Source of the DNA: REEB506 sp049317545 | Lineage (GTDB): Bacteria; Pseudomonadota; Alphaproteobacteria; Caulobacterales; Aquidulcibacteraceae | Length of the DNA: 64,000 nucleotides | Direction of reading: 5' to 3' | Assembly: GCA_049317545.1 (NCBI GenBank) | Contig: JBMOIB010000002.1 | Coordinates: 53,125 to 117,124, forward strand | Shown: positions 59,639 to 64,000 of the stretch, in pieces | Position numbering within the stretch: the first letter of the stretch is position 1 | Layout: each line of letters begins with the position of its first letter | Notes under the pieces: model-generated | The model's input: only the letters and a program-made list of their open reading frames with translations | Database searches by the model: none | Told to the model about the DNA's origin: nothing | Program-made: the position numbers and the translations under genes

Positions 59639-59802
59639 GGGCGGTTCCTGCTGCGTGCGAGACGGACTTGCATCCCGGGGACCTTATCATCTCTCGAGGG
59701 AGCTGCCTCTGGACCGGGCCCTGGCCCGGATCACGCGGCGCCCACCTGGCCTGTCCAGGTCCGAGGGGATGAGTCGCCGTTCCGGCGTCGGTGGTGCCGC
59801 CC
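59639..59802 (+). ncRNA. ssrS: Probable 6S RNA
   Basis: About 164 nt, directly upstream of the 5-formyl-THF cyclo-ligase gene; this ssrS-ygfA order is a known landmark in proteobacteria. The ends can pair: GGGCGG (59639-59644) with CCGCCC (59797-59802), and GCGGCGCC (59735-59742) with GGTGCCGC near the 3' end. Internal hairpins: CCGGGCC/GGCCCGG and CACCTGG/CCAGGTC. A promoter-like element sits upstream at the right distance. 6S RNA binds RNA polymerase holoenzyme in stationary phase. No other gene fits this 315-bp gap. I could not run a covariance search. Confidence 0.6.
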
Positions 59803-59837
59803 AACCTTGATCGCCAATCCGGCGGCGAAGGGGAGCC

Positions 59838-60413
59838 ATGACTGATCCGTCGGACCTGGCGTCCTTGAAGGCGCAATTGCGGCTCGACGCGAGGCGCGCC
59901 CGGCAAGACGCCGATCCGCGCGGCGCCGGCGACGCAGCGGCGGCGCTTTTCCCGGCCGAGCTTGCGGGCCCGGGGATCATCGCCGGCTATTGGCCGCTTG
60001 GTCGCGAGCTCGACCCTTTGCCCCTCGTGGCGCGCCTGCGGTCGAGCGGCGCCGAGATCGCCCTGCCGCGGATCGCCGATCGGTCCGGCGCCGCGCGTTT
60101 CCTCCTTTGGCCCCCGGCCGGGGATCTGACGCCCGACGCGTTCGGCGCGCCGGCCCCGCCGGCGACATCGCCGGAGGTCGTGCCGCACCTGATCTTGACG
60201 CCGCTGTTGGCCTTCGATCGCGCCGGCGGTCGCCTTGGCCAAGGCGGCGGCCATTACGATCGCATCCTCGGGCGCCTGAAGCCTCAAGGCGTCGTCACGG
60301 TCGGCCTCGCGTACGCCGTCCAGGAAATCGACTCCGTTCCGCGCGGCGCGCACGACATCGATCTCGACTGGGTCGTCACCGAGCGCGAAGCGATCCGTTG
60401 CACGCGATCTTAA
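59838..60413 (+). CDS. 5-formyltetrahydrofolate cyclo-ligase
   Basis: 191 aa, RBS AAGGGGAG. The MTHFS fold shows LKAQLRLDARRARQDADPRG near the start, GIIAGYWPLGRELDPLPLVA, ALPRIADRSGAARFLLWPP and the diagnostic FDRAGGRLGQGGGHYDRILG. It converts 5-formyl-THF to 5,10-methenyl-THF, recycling an inhibitory folate. Location immediately after 6S RNA is the classical ygfA position and links stationary-phase regulation with folate turnover. It ends 4 bp inside the convergent dehydrogenase gene. Confidence 0.95.
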   Translation: MTDPSDLASLKAQLRLDARRARQDADPRGAGDAAAALFPAELAGPGIIAGYWPLGRELDPLPLVARLRSSGAEIALPRIADRSGAARFLLWPPAGDLTPDAFGAPAPPATSPEVVPHLILTPLLAFDRAGGRLGQGGGHYDRILGRLKPQGVVTVGLAYAVQEIDSVPRGAHDIDLDWVVTEREAIRCTRS

Positions 60414-61327
60414 GGCGCTGGCGTGGCCAGGGGATCGCCGGCGAAGAAGCGGCGGAGATTCTCGAGCACAAGCTGCGCGCTCTCCATGATGGCTTCTCGC
60501 GTTGCGCCGCCGAGATGCGGCGTGAGCGTGACGTTGGGCACGTCAGCCCAGCGGGCCGGCGGAGTCGGCTCCGTGGCGAACACGTCCAGCCCAGCGCTCC
60601 CGAGTCTGCCGGACTTGAGTGCGTCGATCAGCGCGTCCTCGTCGACCAGAGAACCGCGGGCGACGTTAATCAGCATGCCGTCGGGACCGAGCGCGGCGAT
60701 CACGCCGGCATCGATCAATTTGTCCGTAGCCGCGCCGCCGGGCGCGCAAACCGCAAGGACGTCGGCCCAGGCGGCGAGTGCGACGAGGTCCGGTTCGAAC
60801 GGGTAGGGCGCATCGGGCTTGGGCCGCGGCCCCGTCCATCTCACGTCGAGTCCAAGCGCCACAGCGCGCGTGGCGAACGCTGCGCCGATGGCGCCGAGGC
60901 CGACGATGCCGAGTTTGCGGCCACGCAGCCGGCGCACCGGCGCAAACGCCATCAGGCCGCTCCAGCCGTCACTGCGCACGAGGCGGTCGCCGGCGGCGAT
61001 GTTGCGCGCCGTCGAGATCAGAAGCCCAATGCCGACGTCGGCGACGTCCTCGTGATTGATCGCGGGGCAATTGGTCACGGCGATGCCGCGCGCTGCGCAC
61101 AGCGCACGATCGACGCCGTCGGTGCCCGCGCCGAAACAGGCGATGAGTTGCAGGTGCGGCGCGCGTTCGAGCGCATCGCGCGGCAATCCGATCGAGCCGA
61201 CGACCACGGCGGCGCGCGCTTGAAGCGTCGCGGGATCCGCCGGCAGCCGGACGATCTCGTAGGTCTGTCCGAACAGCGCTTCGAAGCCGCCGAGACCCGG
61301 ATGGGCGAGGACGAGCGGGCGGGTCAT
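60410..61327 (-). CDS. D-isomer 2-hydroxyacid dehydrogenase
   Basis: 305 aa. Rossmann fold: LGIVGLGAIGAAFATRAVAL, and before it LIACFGAGTDGVDRALCAAR. Catalytic Arg in LINVARGSLVDEDALIDALK and catalytic His in LTPHLGGATREAI; Glu in FATEPTPP. It reduces a 2-keto acid such as hydroxypyruvate or glyoxylate using NAD(P)H; relatives of this length are often GhrB/hydroxypyruvate reductases. Its ATG overlaps the stop of the S9 peptidase gene (ATGA), so the two are probably translated together. Confidence 0.92.
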   Translation of the reverse strand: MTRPLVLAHPGLGGFEALFGQTYEIVRLPADPATLQARAAVVVGSIGLPRDALERAPHLQLIACFGAGTDGVDRALCAARGIAVTNCPAINHEDVADVGIGLLISTARNIAAGDRLVRSDGWSGLMAFAPVRRLRGRKLGIVGLGAIGAAFATRAVALGLDVRWTGPRPKPDAPYPFEPDLVALAAWADVLAVCAPGGAATDKLIDAGVIAALGPDGMLINVARGSLVDEDALIDALKSGRLGSAGLDVFATEPTPPARWADVPNVTLTPHLGGATREAIMESAQLVLENLRRFFAGDPLATPAP

Positions 61328-63420
61328 GGCGTTTTCGGCGCGTCGGCAATCGGCGCCGGCGCGGCGGGCGGCGCGCGCGCAGCGAGCGCTTCCGCGACGC
61401 CTGGCACGAGATCGGCGCCGGTTTTCACGTCGAGGCTGGCGCCGGTGAAGTCAGCGCCGATCGGCTCGTAACGCCCGCCGAGGCATTTCGACAGGAACGC
61501 TTCCGATACCGCAAAGAAGCTCATCCGGTTCTGCGGCCGCGCAAAGCCATGGCCTTCGTCGGGATAGACCACATAGGTCACCGGAATTTTCTTTGCGGCC
61601 ATCGCCGCAACGATCTGGTCGCTTTCGGCCTGTTTCACGCGCGGGTCGTTGGCGCCCTGACCAACGAGCAGGGGACGCACGATGTCGCCGGCCTTGTGCA
61701 GCGGCGAGCGATCGGCGAGCAGTTTGCGCCCCTCGGCCGTGCGCGGATCGCCGACGCGCAGATAGAAGTCCGAACGCGAGCTTTCCCAATACGGCGGGAT
61801 CGACGCGAACAGCGTTTCGAGATTCGACGGGCCGACCAGAGAGACGCCGCACGCGAAGGCGGTCGGCGTGAATGTCAGTCCCACGAGCGTGGCGTAGCCG
61901 CCGTACGAGCCGCCGAAGATCGCGATCTTGTCCTGGGCCGTGACTTTCTCCTTCACCGCCCAGTCTACGGCGTCGAGGAGGTCGTCATGCATCTTGCCGG
62001 CCCATTCCTTGTTGCCGGCGTTGACGAATGCTTTGCCGAAGCCTGTCGAGCCGCGGAAGTTGACGCTGAGCACGGCGTAGCCGCGATTGGCGAGCCATTG
62101 GTGCGTGGAATTGAGCCCGTAGCTGTCCCGCCCCCAGGGGCCGCCATGGACATCGAGCACCATCGGCGTCGGCGCATCGGGGCGGCCGTTGCCGTCGGCG
62201 TCGGAGCCCGGCGGCAAGGTGAGGTAGGAAACGAGCGTCAGGCCGTCGCGCGCCGGAATCTCGATCGGGATCATCGGCGTCAGCGGCGCTTCGGTCAGGG
62301 CCGGGCGGCTCGTGTAGAGGCGCTTCAGCGTCTTGGCGCTGCGGTCATACAGGTAGGACGCCGCCGGCGTGGTCGGCCCATCCTCGACGACAATCCATTT
62401 AGAATCGTCGTCGGTGCGCGACACGACCGACGCTTCGCCCTTGAGATTGGCCTTGAGGAAATCGAGGTCGGCCTTCGCCTCGTCGTTCAGCGCCGTCCAT
62501 TCGAGCTTGAGGTATTCGGCGGCGAAGGCTTCCGGCGTGAAGGTCTTCGGATCGATCCACACGTCAGAAACATCGGCGCGCGGGCTCTCGCCAAGCACCG
62601 TCTTCACGCCGCTCGCCGCGTCGACGCGCACCAGCGCGGCCTTGTCGCGATTGGTGCTGTCGAACATCAGATAGGATTTGCCATCGCCCTCGAACGCCAA
62701 GGGCGTCGATGTGAGGCTGTCTTCGAACGGGATCTCGGCGGACTTGCGCCAGCCGCCTTCGCCGTTGAAGGCCCAAATCTCGACAGCGCCTGTCGGCATG
62801 GTCTTCGTCGCAAGGCGGATGATGTTGTCCTGGTCGGCGACGAAGCCTGCGAAGCGCTCGGTGTTGCGCTGCAAGAGCGCGCGTTTTCCAGTGCGAACGT
62901 CGATCTTGTAGACGTCGTGCCAGCGCGGATCGCGATCGTTCAGGCCAACGAGAACCGCATGCGGTTCGCGCGGGCTCACGCTGATGATCTGGGCCTGGAC
63001 CCCGCTGAGAGGCGTAAGGTCGATCGACTTTCCGGTGGCGACTTCGACGGCATAGAGCCGCCAGTTCTCGTCGCCGCCTTCGTCTTGCAGATAGAGGATC
63101 TGCGCGCCGTTCGCGGCCCACAGGAAGCGACGGATGCCGCGCTTGGCGTCGGCGGTCACCGCGCGCGCGCTGGCGACGTCGTCGCCGGTGCGCATCACGA
63201 AAAGATTGAGGTAGCCGTCCTTCGGCGCGAGGAAGGCGATGTTTTCGCCGTTCGGCGAGATGCGCGCTTGGGTGCGCTCCGGATTGCCAAACAGGTCGGC
63301 GCGCGCGATCAGCGGCGCCGCTTTCGGCGGCGGCAATTGCGAACTGGCTTTCGGCGGCGGTTTGCACGCCAAGAGCGCAGCCGTCAGGGCCAGAGCGGCG
63401 GCCAAGCCGAAGCGCTTCAT
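61324..63420 (-). CDS. S9-family prolyl oligopeptidase-type serine peptidase, lipoprotein
   Basis: 698 aa. Signal MKRFGLAAALALTAALLAC with lipobox Cys19, so likely anchored in the periplasm. An N-terminal beta propeller (residues about 40-380, repeats such as ARISPNGENIAFLAPKDGYL) precedes an alpha/beta hydrolase domain with FRGSTGFGKAFVNAGNKEWA, the nucleophile FGGSYGGYATLVG, Asp in VGQGANDPRVKQAES and His in VVYPDEGHGFARPQNRMSFF. It cleaves peptides, probably after Pro or Ala. Upstream 180 bp hold a terminator for the cold-shock gene. Confidence 0.92.
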   Translation of the reverse strand: MKRFGLAAALALTAALLACKPPPKASSQLPPPKAAPLIARADLFGNPERTQARISPNGENIAFLAPKDGYLNLFVMRTGDDVASARAVTADAKRGIRRFLWAANGAQILYLQDEGGDENWRLYAVEVATGKSIDLTPLSGVQAQIISVSPREPHAVLVGLNDRDPRWHDVYKIDVRTGKRALLQRNTERFAGFVADQDNIIRLATKTMPTGAVEIWAFNGEGGWRKSAEIPFEDSLTSTPLAFEGDGKSYLMFDSTNRDKAALVRVDAASGVKTVLGESPRADVSDVWIDPKTFTPEAFAAEYLKLEWTALNDEAKADLDFLKANLKGEASVVSRTDDDSKWIVVEDGPTTPAASYLYDRSAKTLKRLYTSRPALTEAPLTPMIPIEIPARDGLTLVSYLTLPPGSDADGNGRPDAPTPMVLDVHGGPWGRDSYGLNSTHQWLANRGYAVLSVNFRGSTGFGKAFVNAGNKEWAGKMHDDLLDAVDWAVKEKVTAQDKIAIFGGSYGGYATLVGLTFTPTAFACGVSLVGPSNLETLFASIPPYWESSRSDFYLRVGDPRTAEGRKLLADRSPLHKAGDIVRPLLVGQGANDPRVKQAESDQIVAAMAAKKIPVTYVVYPDEGHGFARPQNRMSFFAVSEAFLSKCLGGRYEPIGADFTGASLDVKTGADLVPGVAEALAARAPPAAPAPIADAPKTP

Positions 63421-63540
63421 AAACGTGCTCCTTGATCGCGCTCCGGACGCGCGAACCTCACGCGGACCTTAACGATTTCCGCTTTTCAGGCAATCGATAG
63501 CGCCGCTTCTGGCGCCGCGGCGTCCTCTGCGCGCCAAACG

Positions 63541-63574
63541 CGAAAAGCCGCCCCGCGCGCTGGGCGCGGGGCGG
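63541..63574 (-). terminator. Intrinsic terminator of the cold-shock gene
   Basis: On the minus strand CCGCCCCGCGC pairs with GCGCGGGGCGG around a 5-nt loop, followed by CTTTTCG. It lies 26 bp beyond the stop codon of the gene at 63601. Confidence 0.85.
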
Positions 63575-63600
63575 TTTCGAATTGGCAGTGTGCGTCGCGT

Positions 63601-64000
63601 TTAGTCGGCGACCTTGAGGTTCACCGCTTTCGGACCTTTGCCCTTCGGATCGGGCAGGGTCTGGAACGTGATGCGCTGACCTTCATTGAGCGGCGGAAGA
63701 CCCGCGCGCTCGACGGCGCTCACGTGCACGAACACGTCCGCGCCGCCGCCGTCCGGCGTGATGAAGCCGAAGCCGCGCGCCGCGTTGAAGAACTTGACGA
63801 TGCCGTTCTGCTCCGGGCCGAGCGGGGGACGCGGCGGGCGGTCACCGCCGCCGAAACCCTCGCCGCGCGGGCGGAAGGGACGATCGCCGCCGCCGCCGTA
63901 ACCGCCGCCGCCGCCGCCGCCATATCCACCGCCGCCGCCGCCGCCGCGGAATCCGCCGCCGCCGCCGCGGAAGCCGCCGCCGCCGCCGCCGCCGCGGAAC
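63601..64000 (-). CDS. Cold-shock-domain protein with Gly/Arg-rich N-terminal region, N-terminus beyond window
   Basis: The last 70 residues are a complete cold-shock domain: NGIVKFFNAARGFGFITPDG (RNP1 RGFGFI), GGADVFVHVSAVERAG (RNP2 VFVHVSA), RITFQTLPDPKGKGPKAVNL. Ahead of it, at least 60 residues to the right edge are Gly-rich with FRGG and YGGGG blocks, then PFRPRGEGFGGGDRPPRPPL. The reading frame has no stop to 64000 and the start is not in the window. Cold-shock proteins bind single-stranded nucleic acid; an N-terminal RGG-like tail could promote RNA binding or phase separation. The DNA is a CCG repeat run, prone to assembly or slippage errors. Confidence 0.85.
   Translation of the reverse strand, partial: FRGGGGGGGFRGGGGGFRGGGGGGGYGGGGGGGYGGGGDRPFRPRGEGFGGGDRPPRPPLGPEQNGIVKFFNAARGFGFITPDGGGADVFVHVSAVERAGLPPLNEGQRITFQTLPDPKGKGPKAVNLKVAD

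Noticed and set aside
63880..64000. Repetitive CCG-rich stretch that could look like a tandem array or CRISPR
   Set aside because: There are no spacer-repeat units; it is in-frame coding sequence for Gly-rich blocks of the cold-shock protein.

Overview
The window looks like chromosomal DNA of a GC-rich alphaproteobacterium, most probably Caulobacterales or Hyphomonadaceae. This rests on protein families rather than a search: homologues of RcdA (DUF1465), GapR (DUF2312/UPF0335), TrcR (DUF1013) and a TacA-like sigma-54 response regulator, with DUF1192 and DUF4908-type proteins, several TonB-dependent receptors and a lone motA. Genes are dense and mostly housekeeping. I see no insertion sequence, prophage, integrase, CRISPR array, tRNA or rRNA gene.

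0-10 kb: an M23 peptidase cut by the left edge, a CorA-type transporter, yidD and thrS, then an envelope glycosylation island (two family-2 glycosyltransferases, one GT39 membrane glycosyltransferase, a lone IclR-type HTH protein and a small membrane protein), a short HTH protein and an orphan PII protein. 10-20 kb: a LacI regulator and a TonB receptor that share a palindromic operator, a Tat-exported DUF885 protein, a methyltransferase divergent from gloB, and phaB. 20-34 kb: folP-thiD, PhzF, trcR-paiB, a purA operon with three small membrane-protein genes, PagL, and a serC-GNAT-serA operon with a structured leader that hides the serC ribosome binding site. 33-43 kb: DUF1192-rcdA, rpmE, a second TonB receptor, an ABC1 kinase, tacA, and an operon carrying gapR. 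43-54 kb: rpmJ, a lytic transglycosylase, two MFS transporters, motA, an Ala/Pro-rich lipoprotein, mnmC, an inositol-phosphatase-family protein, a PQQ sugar dehydrogenase and thiE. 54-64 kb: a gap-DUF1993-pgk-fba glycolytic operon, a membrane TIR-domain protein, a probable 6S RNA upstream of the 5-formyl-THF cyclo-ligase gene, a hydroxyacid dehydrogenase, an S9 peptidase, and a cold-shock protein with a Gly-rich N-terminal part cut by the right edge.

The parts most worth following up are the regulatory and small elements: the two LacI operators, the pseudoknot-like serC leader, the 6S RNA with a well-placed promoter, the hairpin directly in front of trcR, the TIR-TM-Cys protein, and unknown small proteins inside housekeeping operons. 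I found no multi-gene system that I could defend as new.
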